Positions 32,800 to 42,500 of a stretch of DNA of 64,000 nucleotides are shown piece after piece. The notes beneath the pieces are model-generated. The model did not search any database. It was not told where the DNA came from and was given only the letters and a program-made list of their open reading frames with translations. Source of the DNA: Planctomyces sp. (GTDB taxonomy: Bacteria; Planctomycetota; Planctomycetia; Planctomycetales; Planctomycetaceae); the NCBI GenBank assembly GCA_016795105.1, contig JAEUIH010000010.1:68007-132006 (forward strand), in the 5' to 3' direction. The translations under genes were made by a program, and so were the position numbers. How positions within the stretch are numbered: the first letter of the stretch is position 1; every line of letters begins with the position of its first letter.

Positions 32800-34611
32800 T
32801 CAGTTTCTCGCTCCGTCTGCATCCTCGCGAACACTGAATTCCAGCTTCCATTGCCGACCGCTTTCCTCGTGAACACACCACAGCTCAAAGACTCCCAGCT
32901 CAGTAATCCGCGGTCGAAATGTCACCGGAACGTACTCCTCTGTGTCAGCATCTTCCAGCGGTAATGTGGCCTCCATCGAATCCGTTTCCACGAGTTCGTC
33001 GGCGGACCAGCGATCCAGACGAGTTCCCGCCAAATCGTCACGCCGGACAGCAGAACTAAAGAAGCGAAATCGTGCAGGTTCACCGACAACAAGACCAATC
33101 GGCTCCGATGGTACGTCAACTTCGGTTCCTTCTTCCATTCCCTGTGGCACAACACAAAGGGCCCGGAGAGGTCGCGGCGCACCTGGAATGGCTAACCCGG
33201 CAGTCTCAATCCCCACATAATAGGAACGCGCCGTCCCACCCCGAATCCGAACTCCGCCGTGAGCTTTGGTCCATCCGTAAAAGCAGGCACCTCGAGCGAC
33301 TGCAAAATCCAGGTCCATTGAACCCTCAACGACCTTCGGCGGCGTATCGGGATACCAGACCTGAAGCTGATCCAGAAGTTTCTGTCGAAGAACATCCGAC
33401 TTAAACACCCCTCCGTTAAACACAACATGAGTCACCGGCCGATCAGCTCCATTCTGCTGAAGGAACGCAGCGAGATGACGGGTTACAGCGGTGTCGGATT
33501 CGTAGGGCAGACCGAGTTCCTGAAAGCCGGATGCTCTTTGACGGCGTGGCTTATCTGTCAATGAACAGTCCGGAAGGAAACCATCACAAAGTAACGAGGC
33601 TGCCTCATGACGGTTGATCTCGACGGATACCATTCCACCAATCAGACGACTGCTGCGACCAGGAACAGAGATCGTGTGCGTCTCCGGACCATCGGGACTC
33701 AGCAACGATTCCTTCGCCTGCCGACAGGTATGCCAGAGTGACACGGATTGCCACGGATCCAGCTGAACGCCCTTCTCAGAGAATCGCTGTGCCACGTACC
33801 AGGCAAGTGATAAGTCCATGTTGTCACCACCAATCAGCAGGTGGTTCCCAACGGCAACGCGTCGCAGAGAAAGTTCGCCGTGCTCATCCGTGACTTCGAC
33901 CAGCGTCAGGTCCGTCGTTCCTCCACCAACGTCCACAACCAGCAGTCTGTCGCCAACATGGACCTGCTTTCTCCAGCGATCACCCACAGCATCAAGCCAT
34001 GCATATGTGGCTGCCTGAGGCTCTTCAAGCAGCACGAGTGATTCAGGCAGCCCGGCAAGCAGTGCAGCCTCGCGAGTCAGTTCACGAGCACTTGCGTCAA
34101 ATGAAGCAGGAACCGTCAGGATCACATTCTGTTCTGAGAGCGGTGCGTCGGAAAACTGCGAATTCCATGCGGCGGCCAGATGTTCGAGATATCTCTGCGA
34201 TGCAGTCACCGGTGAAACCTGTGGAACTCCTTCCGGCGCCTTCCATGGGAGGATCGGCTGATGTCGATCAACGCGAGTATGACAGAGCCACGATTTTGCA
34301 GCAACAATTGTTCGCTCCGGATGCTCGGCCGTCAGCTGGCGGGCAGCAACTCCTGTGACGCAGCACGCAGGAGAAACTTTCGCATCGGAATCGAGTTGCC
34401 ATGGCAGCACGTAGACGCCTCGCGCTGATTCAGCCTCCGTCATCAAATACATAAACGACGGCAGCGATCTCCTCGACTCAATTGTCTGCGGCGCCACAAA
34501 CTGCGGAATCGACAAGATACCGCATGGAGCCGACTCGTCTGACAACAGTCGGTATGACACAACACTGTTCGTTGTGCCCAGATCGATTCCGATGACGTAT
34601 TGTGCAGTCAT
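32800..34611 (-). CDS. Hsp70-family protein, paralog of downstream gene
   Basis: A 603-residue protein of Hsp70 type. 'YVIGIDLGTTNSVVSY' and 'LLVVDVGGGTTDLTL' are the ATP-phosphate motifs; 'LLIGGDNMDLSLA' and 'THVVFNGGVFKSDVLRQ' are later parts of the ATPase fold. The last 120 residues form a beta-domain in place of the canonical substrate-binding domain. It lies one base after DUF2760 and three bases before the longer paralog. The paralogs share the same order of motifs, so one probably arose by duplication. Role as a chaperone pair is inferred. Confidence 0.88.
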   Translation of the reverse strand: MTAQYVIGIDLGTTNSVVSYRLLSDESAPCGILSIPQFVAPQTIESRRSLPSFMYLMTEAESARGVYVLPWQLDSDAKVSPACCVTGVAARQLTAEHPERTIVAAKSWLCHTRVDRHQPILPWKAPEGVPQVSPVTASQRYLEHLAAAWNSQFSDAPLSEQNVILTVPASFDASARELTREAALLAGLPESLVLLEEPQAATYAWLDAVGDRWRKQVHVGDRLLVVDVGGGTTDLTLVEVTDEHGELSLRRVAVGNHLLIGGDNMDLSLAWYVAQRFSEKGVQLDPWQSVSLWHTCRQAKESLLSPDGPETHTISVPGRSSRLIGGMVSVEINRHEAASLLCDGFLPDCSLTDKPRRQRASGFQELGLPYESDTAVTRHLAAFLQQNGADRPVTHVVFNGGVFKSDVLRQKLLDQLQVWYPDTPPKVVEGSMDLDFAVARGACFYGWTKAHGGVRIRGGTARSYYVGIETAGLAIPGAPRPLRALCVVPQGMEEGTEVDVPSEPIGLVVGEPARFRFFSSAVRRDDLAGTRLDRWSADELVETDSMEATLPLEDADTEEYVPVTFRPRITELGVFELWCVHEESGRQWKLEFSVREDADGARN

Positions 34612-34612
34612 G

Positions 34613-35191
34613 TTAGGAGCGGAGCTCCACTTCAGCCGGCGTCAGAATATGAGACGTCTCCGCAGCGCCAGTCCATTGTGGCAACTCACATTTGGTGGAT
34701 TGCCAGCCGTGATGAACAAGATGGCCTGTGAATGTGGCACCAGAAGGTGACTTCCCCAGCAATTTGATCTGCACCGGATCCGGGGCTCCGTCAAATGGGA
34801 TCGATGTTCCCTCGGCCTCACTTCGCAATGGCCGAATTGCGAACTGTCGTTCAAGCACCCCTCCACAGTCCCTGTGAATGTCGCGCACCGCAGCTCCAAT
34901 CTGAGCGTCTGAATATCCGTCAATCGGCTCTTTCAGGAAATCAATGAGCCGACCTTCCCGCTGAAGTGTTGCGAGCAATGTCAAGGCGTCTGATCGAACG
35001 GGTTTTGGAGCCGCTGCTTTTGGCACGCGGACTGCCACCGGCTCCGAAACGCTGACTCCCTCAGGGACAGCACTGGATTCCCTTCCGCCTGCTGAGACCG
35101 GCAGCCGTGAACGGGAACTGACAAATTCAGAAATCGATTGAGCGAATTCGCCATTCGTCAGAATTCGCCACGCCAGAGCCAGCCGTCCCAT
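34613..35191 (-). CDS. DUF2760 protein, first gene of Hsp70 operon
   Basis: A 192-residue protein of the DUF2760 type that accompanies Hsp70 pairs in many bacteria. 'LALAWRILTNGEFAQSISEFV' at the start, 'DALTLLATLQREGRLIDFLKEPIDGYSDAQIGAAVRDIHRDCGGVL' in the centre and 'TFTGHLVHHGWQSTKCELPQW' near the end define it. The ATG at 35191 is preferred, since the upstream in-frame codons lack family character. No motif for catalysis. The one-base gap to the Hsp70 gene implies a stable complex or coupled dosage. Confidence 0.85.
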   Translation of the reverse strand: MGRLALAWRILTNGEFAQSISEFVSSRSRLPVSAGGRESSAVPEGVSVSEPVAVRVPKAAAPKPVRSDALTLLATLQREGRLIDFLKEPIDGYSDAQIGAAVRDIHRDCGGVLERQFAIRPLRSEAEGTSIPFDGAPDPVQIKLLGKSPSGATFTGHLVHHGWQSTKCELPQWTGAAETSHILTPAEVELRS

Positions 35192-35570
35192 AGTTTCTAT
35201 CCAAACGTGAATGACAGGAAATATTCCGGAGTATACACGCTGTAGCCCAAAAGGCATGAATTCAGCCCCGGGATCCTCAGCTTGTGTCGCAGTTCCTGGG
35301 ATTCTTAGGAAAGTGGCAAAATTGGAGCCCGCTTACAAGCTTCCTGACGTCTCTGGAGGAGACAGAGTTTTCACTCGACCACAAATAGAGTACATAAGAA
35401 CACTTAATAACACTGGAATACCCTACTTCCAAAGATTTTGAACAAATAGGCGACCAGAAATGAGTGCCAATTCCAGTAGTCCAATTGCCGCATCTCAGAT
35501 TTGCTGAATTTTTTGGGGATGATTTGGAACTTCACAACAAAGTTCCGATCAGACCGACAAGGAAAAAGCT
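35192..35570. other. Divergent intergenic region upstream of spoVG and Hsp70 operon
   Basis: About 380 bases with no convincing gene, presumably holding both divergent promoters. I see no palindrome of note. Confidence 0.5.
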
Positions 35571-36047
35571 GTGGAAATCACAGAAGTACGAATCAAGTTG
35601 GTCACCGATCTTGATGAACGACTCAGAGCCTTTTGCTCGATTACATTTGACGGAGAATTCGTCATTCGTGATTTAAAGGTGATCGAGGGGCAAAAGGGCT
35701 ACTTCGTCGCGATGCCAAGTCGCAAGCTGATGGAGAAGTGTCAGCATTGCACCGCCAAGAACGAGGTCCGGGCTCGATTTTGTTGCAACTGCGGCAAGAA
35801 ACTGAATTCAGAACGGCCGGCGACAATTTCCAACCAGTTGAGCAATGGTCAGGGCAGCGGCAATGCTCATGGCAGCGGCAATGGCGGAAAGAACAAAATG
35901 TACGCCGATATTGCTCACCCAATCAACCCAGGTTGCCGCGATCGAATCGAGTTTGCGGTGATTGAAGCGTACAAGGCCGAGAAGGACGCTTCTCAAAAAC
36001 CGGGCTATCAGTGTCGCTACGACGACTACGACGATCACGCCGCTTAA
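35571..36047 (+). CDS. spoVG: SpoVG-family protein with inserted zinc ribbon
   Basis: A 158-residue protein. Its first 50 residues ('EITEVRIKLV', 'FCSITFDGEFVIRDLKVIEGQKGYFVAMPSRK') and the segment from 'YADIAHPINPGCRDRIEFAVIEAY' match SpoVG, which in Firmicutes binds nucleic acids and regulates division, virulence and sporulation. Between them lies an insertion of about 55 residues with two Cys pairs (Cys57-Cys60 and Cys71/72-Cys74) and a Gly/Ser/Asn-rich linker: a zinc-ribbon. The C-terminal tail is Asp/His-rich. GTG start, with AGGAA upstream. It is followed by a hairpin array. Confidence 0.85.
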   Translation: MEITEVRIKLVTDLDERLRAFCSITFDGEFVIRDLKVIEGQKGYFVAMPSRKLMEKCQHCTAKNEVRARFCCNCGKKLNSERPATISNQLSNGQGSGNAHGSGNGGKNKMYADIAHPINPGCRDRIEFAVIEAYKAEKDASQKPGYQCRYDDYDDHAA

Positions 36048-36065
36048 CACAGGTCTTCTTAATAA

Positions 36066-36159
36066 GTAGCTTGGGCATTCCTGCCCGAGCCCCCTTTTTG
36101 TAGCTTAGGCATTCCTGCCCGAGCCCCCTTTTTGTAGCTTCGGCATTCCTGCCCGAGCC
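36066..36159 (+). repeat. Three tandem hairpin repeats after spoVG, 34-base period
   Basis: Copies start at 36066, 36100 and 36134. Each contains GTAGCTTGGGCATTCC followed by TGCCCGAGCC, so GCTTGGGCA and TGCCCGAGC form a nine-pair hairpin (one G-T) with a TTCC loop; units one and two end in CCCCCTTTTT. They may terminate spoVG. A separate 11-bp hairpin (AGAGCAAGACG/CGTCTTGCTCT) is at 36238-36271. Confidence 0.85.
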
Positions 36160-36305
36160 GCTGCAGTTCACCAATCACTGCCGAGACGAGGTGAAATCGC
36201 GCTCAGAGATTCCGCCCGATCGAGGGTCACGCAAACCAGAGCAAGACGAGCAGAGATGCCCGTCTTGCTCTTTGTCAGAAGCTTTGCAGTGGTCGAACCA
36301 GGGTT

Positions 36306-36435
36306 GTGACGGGCAGGAATGCCCATCCTACGCTTTTTTTGTGACGGGCAGGAATGCCCATCCTACGTTTTTTTTGTGACGGGCAGGAATGCCCATCCTA
36401 CGTTTTTTTGTGACGGGCAGGAATGCCCATCCTAC
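36306..36435 (-). repeat. Four tandem hairpin repeats after sod, 34-35-base period
   Basis: Copies start at 36306, 36341, 36376 and 36410 and hold GTGACGGGCAGGAATGCCCA with TCCTAC. On the minus strand they read as variants of the spoVG-side repeat. Runs of seven or eight T separate the copies on the plus strand. They occupy the whole space between spoVG and sod. Confidence 0.85.
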
Positions 36436-36437
36436 AT

Positions 36438-37046
36438 TTATTTTGCGGCGGCGAAGCGGCGAGCGACTTCGGCCCAGTTCACGATGTTCCAGAATGCATT
36501 GATGTAGTCTGGTCGGCGATTCTGGTAGTGCAGGTAGTAGGCGTGTTCCCAGACGTCGAGTCCGAGGATTGGGGTATGACCAACGGACAAAGGACTATCC
36601 TGATTTGCTGTGCTTTCGACCATCAGAGTTCCATCGCCGTTGACACTGAGCCATGCCCAGCCGCTTCCGAACCGAGTTGTTGCAGCCTTATTGAACTGTT
36701 CGCGAAAAGCTGCAAATGATCCAAACTTGCTGTTGATTGCTGCTGCCAGGTCGCCAGCGGGTTCTCCGCCGCCGGTTGGAGACAGGATTGTCCAGAAGAG
36801 TGAATGGTTGGCATGTCCGCCGCCGTTGTTTCGAACGGCAGTCTGGATGGCTTCCGGCACCATTGAGAGTTCTCGGACGAGATCATCAATAGACTTGCTG
36901 GCCAGGGGAGACCCTTCCAGAGCAGCGTTCACATTGTTGATGTACGCCTGATGATGCTTCGTATGGTGAATTTCCATCGTTCGAGCATCAAAGTGAGGCT
37001 CGAGGGCGTTATAGGCATAAGGCAATTGAGGAAGAGTATACGGCAT
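36438..37046 (-). CDS. sod: Superoxide dismutase, Fe/Mn type
   Basis: A 202-residue protein that converts superoxide to peroxide and oxygen. '[17 protein letters not shown]' supplies the first His ligand, '[11 protein letters not shown]' the second, and '[31 protein letters not shown]' the Asp and last His. The '[10 protein letters not shown]' form and 'DVWEHAYYL' suit either metal, so I do not choose Fe or Mn. ATG 37046 is preferred over an upstream start of 77 extra codons because the SOD fold begins there. It is followed by the hairpin array and is convergent with spoVG. Confidence 0.93.
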   Translation of the reverse strand: MPYTLPQLPYAYNALEPHFDARTMEIHHTKHHQAYINNVNAALEGSPLASKSIDDLVRELSMVPEAIQTAVRNNGGGHANHSLFWTILSPTGGGEPAGDLAAAINSKFGSFAAFREQFNKAATTRFGSGWAWLSVNGDGTLMVESTANQDSPLSVGHTPILGLDVWEHAYYLHYQNRRPDYINAFWNIVNWAEVARRFAAAK

Positions 37047-37343
37047 AAAGCACTCCACGAATTCACGATAGTCAGGAGAAACAAACCAGCCCCAGCAGAA
37101 TATCCGATTGGCGGACGCGAGCCGACTGTCGGAGACAATACGCGGGGAGACGGATTTTACAACAATACTGGCGAAAGACGGAATTGAACGGCGGGAGTTT
37201 ACACGGAATTCGTCTGATTCACGAGTCCGACGACGAAAACCGTGCAAGGAGAATTCGGGACCAACCGTCAACTGCACTTATCACAGCGGTTTCGCGCGAT
37301 GCTGCGGTTTGACAATCGATGGGCCACGTTTAAGATCCTTTCC

Positions 37344-38099
37344 ATGACTGACCGCATTCTCACAGCACTGCCCGTCTACAATGAAGTGAACCACGTTGCC
37401 GGCGTGTTGTCTGAAGTTCTGCACTTCGTCCCTGACGTTTTGGTTGTTGATGATGGCTCAACAGACGGAACTTCGCAGAAACTTGCAGAGTTCCCTCAGG
37501 TTCATGTCGTGCGACACGAGCGAAATCAGGGATACGGAGCGGCTCTGCGATCTGCGTTTCAGTTTGCCATTGAACACAAGTATGACATTCTTGTGACCAT
37601 GGACTGCGATGGTCAGCACCAGCCACAGTACCTGAACGAAATAGCCGGCATGGTGAATTTACCGGAGCATCCTGTAGAAATGGTGTCCGGTTCGAGATAC
37701 CTGAAGGCATTCGGTGGAAACAGTCTCCCTCCGGAAGAGCGTCGTGCCATCAATAGCCAGATTACTCGATGCCTGAACGAGCGACTTGGTCTTTCCATCA
37801 CCGACGCATTTTGTGGTTTCAAGGCATATCGTGTTTCGGCACTCACAGATCTGTTGATTACGGATCCCGGGTATGCAATGCCGCTGCAGATATGGGTGCA
37901 GGCGGTTCATTTGGGTTGGCGAATCTCTGAGTTCGCTGTTCCGCTGCTTTACCTCGATGCAACTCGGTCATTTGGTGGTTCCCTCGATGACGCTTCGATC
38001 CGACTGACGCACTACCGAAACGTGCTCAATCAGGAACTCGAACGACTCGGGATGACTCAGAGATTCACTTCCGACTGCGGAGTAGCCACAGGTCGCTGA
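37344..38099 (+). CDS. Glycosyltransferase family 2 (dolichol-phosphate mannose synthase-like)
   Basis: A 251-residue GT2 enzyme. 'RILTALPVYNE' and 'VLVVDDGSTDGT' bind the nucleotide-sugar, 'ILVTMDCDGQHQPQ' is the DxD-type metal site, and 'SGSRYL' plus 'CGFKAYRVSAL' are later GT2 motifs. It resembles the DPM1-like group that adds a hexose to a lipid phosphate carrier. No membrane segment is evident. It precedes the MfnF-like gene by about 50 bases, so the two may be co-transcribed. The ATG at 37344 is chosen from the homology start. Confidence 0.85.
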   Translation: MTDRILTALPVYNEVNHVAGVLSEVLHFVPDVLVVDDGSTDGTSQKLAEFPQVHVVRHERNQGYGAALRSAFQFAIEHKYDILVTMDCDGQHQPQYLNEIAGMVNLPEHPVEMVSGSRYLKAFGGNSLPPEERRAINSQITRCLNERLGLSITDAFCGFKAYRVSALTDLLITDPGYAMPLQIWVQAVHLGWRISEFAVPLLYLDATRSFGGSLDDASIRLTHYRNVLNQELERLGMTQRFTSDCGVATGR

Positions 38100-38148
38100 T
38101 TGATTGTCGCAGGTCTCGCTGTTTTATGATTCCGGAAAGGTCAGTTCG

Positions 38149-39216
38149 TTGAAAGTTGTTGGACTCGACATCGGTGGCGCGAACATCAAGATTTCGACAG
38201 CAGATGGAATCAGCCGATCCTTTGCTTTTCCGATGTGGAAGCAGCATCAGACGCTCCCCGACATTCTCAAAGCCGTTCTTGTCAACGAATTTGAGGCATC
38301 AGATCTCATCGCCGTGACGATGACGGCAGAGCTGGCCGATTGTTTTCCGTCGAAGGCAAGTGGCGTTGAGTTCATTATTCACTCAGTCACGACGGCATGT
38401 CCTGGGATTGCTGTTCGGGTCTGGATGACGTCAGGAGAATTCGCAACAGCAGAAGAGGCACTGGATTTCCCATTCCTTGTCGCCGCTTCGAACTGGAATG
38501 CACTTGCAACATGGGCCGGACGAGCTGCAGGTCGAGGACCAGCACTTCTGATCGATGTTGGTTCGACCACGACCGATCTCATTCCGATTTTCGACGGCCT
38601 CCCCGCCACAGAAGGAACCACGGACTTCACTCGACTTCAGCATAACGAACTGCTCTATACGGGCGTTCTCCGGACACCTGTTTGTGCAATGCTGCAGTCA
38701 TGTTTGATCGATGGCGTCAACACACCAGTGGCCGCAGAACTTTTTGCAACTGCCATGGATGTTCATATCGTGCTGGGGAACATCCCCGAACAACCCGAGC
38801 TGACCGACACGGCAGATGGTCGTCCGGCGACTCGTGAGGCCAGTTTGAATCGATTGGCTCACATGTTGTGTGGAGATATAGAAGAACTGGCAGAATCCCA
38901 GATAGTGCAGCTCGCTGAAACTGCTGCAGAGTCACAGCGAAACCAAATCCTGAATGCAGCTCGGAATCGCGTTGCACACCTGAAGACCCTCTCCGGCACC
39001 ATCGATTCTCCTTCATCCGCTCCGATGTTGCTGCTCAGTGGAAGCGGAAGCTGGCTGGCAGAATCCGTCATTGCAAAAATCCCTGAACTTCGGCATGCGA
39101 GTGTCATTAAGCTCGGCGAAGCATTCCACCGCCCGATTCACTCGGAAGCCTGTGCCTTCGCTGTCGCTCGCCTTGCCGCAGAACGCTGCATCGACGACCT
39201 CCTCCCCCAAATGTAG
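38149..39216 (+). CDS. H4MPT-linked C1 pathway protein (MfnF-like, hydantoinase-A related)
   Basis: A 355-residue protein of the TIGR03123 group (ASKHA ATPase fold): 'VVGLDIGGANIKISTADG' (phosphate-1), 'LLIDVGSTTTDLIPIFDG' (phosphate-2) and 'LLLSGSGSW' near the C-terminus. In archaea MfnF makes methanofuran precursor; in planctomycetes and methylotrophs the gene lies with tetrahydromethanopterin C1 enzymes. TTG start at 38149 has GGAAAGG nine bases upstream; an earlier TTG at 38104 lacks a site. The gene's final codons, ATG TAG, fall inside the first copy of a hairpin repeat. No other H4MPT gene is in view. Confidence 0.8.
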   Translation: MKVVGLDIGGANIKISTADGISRSFAFPMWKQHQTLPDILKAVLVNEFEASDLIAVTMTAELADCFPSKASGVEFIIHSVTTACPGIAVRVWMTSGEFATAEEALDFPFLVAASNWNALATWAGRAAGRGPALLIDVGSTTTDLIPIFDGLPATEGTTDFTRLQHNELLYTGVLRTPVCAMLQSCLIDGVNTPVAAELFATAMDVHIVLGNIPEQPELTDTADGRPATREASLNRLAHMLCGDIEELAESQIVQLAETAAESQRNQILNAARNRVAHLKTLSGTIDSPSSAPMLLLSGSGSWLAESVIAKIPELRHASVIKLGEAFHRPIHSEACAFAVARLAAERCIDDLLPQM

Positions 39217-39303
39217 CTTGGGCATTCCTGCCCGAGCCGCTTACGTAGCTTGGGCATTCCTGCCCGAGCCGCTTATGTAGCCTGGGCATTCCTACCCGAG
39301 CCC
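39213..39303 (+). repeat. Three tandem hairpin repeats at the end of the MfnF-like gene
   Basis: Copies start at 39213, 39245 and 39277 (32-base period) with the same GTAGCTTGGGCATTCC... core as the repeats at 36066. The first copy contains the TAG stop codon (39214-39216). A partial CCTACCCGAGCC follows. The rest to 39548 holds no convincing gene. Confidence 0.85.
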
Positions 39304-39548
39304 CCGCCTACCCGAGCCCCCACAAGACAGCTCTGCCAAAGTACTCATCACGCTGCGCCGTGATGTCGCGCCCGCCGGCAACGCCTCCGCACCACGAACA
39401 ACACGAAACGGAAAAAAGCAGCCCATGTCTCCGCCCCGGGGAACACCCCTCCCTGTGCCGCTATCACTTTGGCGGGCCGTGTAGACATCTGTCGTACTAC
39501 TACTGATCATGGAGATCAGGAGCGTAGACCACGGTCAGGGGGCAGTTC

Positions 39549-42500
39549 ATGAACGGCGATGGTAATCCAGAAAAGCGAAACGGCGAAGTTCGCGAGGGCT
39601 CGGAACGCAGCCCGTTTGCATCGACAAAACCTGACCAGAACATCGCAAAACCCACTGGCTCCGATACGGTGAATTCCGCGGGCAGGCGTGCAGACACGGA
39701 ATCCGCATTCTCAGCGCGGATGTTCGGGCGATACAAGTTGCTTCGCCCTCTTGGTGAAGGGGCCATGGGAAGCGTCTTCCTTGCTCTGGACACGGTGCTT
39801 GATCGTCGCGTAGCACTGAAGACACCAAAGGTACGAGCGGGAGAACGTCATGACTTTCTGGTTCGATTCAATCGGGAAGCGAAAGCTGCCGCCGGGCTGA
39901 GCCATCCGCATATTTGTCGTGTGTATGATTCCGGAGAAGTCGATGGAGTCCCTTTTATCACGATGGATTTTATTGATGCGGTGCCGCTGTCGAGTCTGAT
40001 CGGGACAGCTCGCCTTCAGGATGTGAATACAGTGCTCCGGATTGCGCAGGTGATAGCCGACGCCGTACGACATGCGCATTCGAACGGGATTATTCATCGC
40101 GACCTGAAACCGGGGAACATCCTGATCGATGACCAACAGAACCCCTATGTGACCGATTTTGGGCTTGCGAGGATTGTCTCATCTGAAGATCAGACCAAAG
40201 TGACTCAGGAAGGAATTCTTCTTGGCACTCCGGCATATATGGCACCGGAACAGGTGCGAGGGCAGCAGGAACTGGTTGGCGTATGCAGTGATGTCTACAG
40301 TTTCGGCGCGTTGTTGTATGAAATGCTCACAGGACGTCCTCCGTTTGAAGGGACATTCGCTGAAATAATTGCCAGAGTTCTGAGAGACAACCCGGTTGAA
40401 CCAACTCGACTGCGGACGGATCTGAACGAAGAGGTGAACGATGTTGTTTTGAAGCTGCTGAAGAAGAAGCCGGAACATCGATATCAGGACATGAATGAGG
40501 TTCTGACGGCAATCAACCGTTTGATTGATGTGTTGAAGAAGCGGACCGTTTCAAAGCCAGCGAGTGAGGAGCGAGGTGACAATCCATTCGAAATACAGCG
40601 AGCCCACATCGAGGTGATGCTGCGTAAAGGGCAGTATATAACGGCGATCCGGGACCTTGAAAAGCTTGCTGTTCAGACATCACCTGCCGCTAAGCGAGCG
40701 GCCGCATGGGCTCGAAGCCGTCTGCCCGAAGTCCGTTCGGAGGCAAAGGCATTGTCACCGGCAGGGCTGGCAGCACTCCTGCAAACTGCCCAGCAGTTAT
40801 TTCAGGCGCATGATTATCAGGGCTGCATCCAGATCCTTGAAGAGGTTCCGGTGCTTCATCGAACAGAAGCGATGACCACGCTGCATCGTAAAGCACAGGA
40901 CCGGGAAGCAGAAGCGGAACAGCTTCTGGATGAACTTCGGGAGAAGGAACGGCGGGAAGACGGCGAAGGGCTTGAACCGATCGTTCGAAGGCTTCTAAAG
41001 CTCAAGCCAGGAAACTCTTATGCGAAGCGACTTCTTCAGGCACTGCAGTCGTATTCGAAACTCCCCACATCAAGACGTACATACCGGTTTCAGGCCGGGC
41101 GGCTGCAGCCAATGCCGGAACCCAGCCTGCTTAGACAGTGGGGAGTCCTGTGCCTGTTAACAGGCGTGCTGGTATTTTTGGCCGTCTACAGCTACGTGAT
41201 CATCTACCTCAGAAGCGGAAATCAGTCGCTGGCAGTGCACATCGACGATGAGTGGTTAAAACAACAGGGAGGACAGCTGACGCTGATGGTCGATGGAAAT
41301 GAGCATACGATTACTGCATCCACGGAGAATGGCGAGTCTTTGTCGCTGGTAGTGACGCTTGGTGAGCATGAATTTGCAGTCAAACATGGTGATGCCTATG
41401 TCCATAACCCGCAGGACTTCGAAATTCGGAAAGACGGTCGATTGATCCTGCAGATCAATCGCGACGACATGCGTTTGATCAGTACTCCGGAGCGAAACGT
41501 TTCCGGAGGAGCGGGCTCGGGGTCTTCATCGCCGGACGGATCGTCTGGAAGTCAGAACGACATAGCAGGACGATCACAACTTCCAGCGGATGGAGCTCCC
41601 GGTGAGGTGCGAAAAACTGCTGCGGAAGCGGAGAAATGGATTGATCTGTTTAACGGACAGAAAGCGACTCTCTGGTCAACAACCGGTCCGTATCAGGTCC
41701 GGAATGGTGAATTCGTTGCAGCGGCGAAGGGCTATGCGATTTCAGAAAATCAATACAGTGACTTTGAACTCGAGGCGGAGTGGCGGATCGGTAAAGACGC
41801 GAACGGCGGAATCTACTATCGCGAACGCGCCGAAACGACTTCTCTGGGGAATGAATATCAAATCGCAGATCCGACAGGGCCCGGAATCTCATCCGGCACA
41901 TCCCGCTCCGGTGCGTTTTATGGGGTAGCCGAGCCCGTTAAGAACACAGAGCGACGGCTTGGGGACTGGAATACAACCAGAATCGAATGTCGTGGTTCGC
42001 GCGTAGAGCATTGGCTGAACGGGGAAATGGTGGTCAGCTATGACGGTGACTCCAGTGACTGGAAACAGAAGGTGAACTCTTCACCAGGAAACCGTGACAA
42101 ATCGCACCTCGGAACAACTCGTAGCGGACACATTCTCCTGCAGAACCTGACTGGCGAGATCGCATTTCGGAAAATCCGAATACGGCCGTTCTCCGGTAGC
42201 AGCAGTGCAAACAACAGCAAGCTTGCCGAAGATTCGAAACAGGAACCCGAGAAGCTTTCGAAGACTGAACTGCGATTTGGAAACTTCAATCTGCTGCATT
42301 CAGCAACGGCAGCCGAAGTTGTCGAATGGTCACGTGGATTGTCCCCGGGGTTTGGTCCAGTACACATCTCCCTTCGAGCCAATGACAACGACGCGACGTT
42401 TGACGCTGTCGCTATTCAAAACGAGTACTTTCGGAAGCATGAGTCGAAGCTGGCGATCTTCGGAGAGAATGAAGATCCTTTGGGAGCGTTGTTCCAGTCC

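Noticed and set aside
35211-35441. 76-codon plus-strand frame before spoVG
   Set aside because: No ribosome site or domain pattern; overlaps the divergent DUF2760 promoter region.
36066-36435. CRISPR array
   Set aside because: Units of 34-35 bases are contiguous with only very short variable parts, no spacers, and no cas genes nearby.
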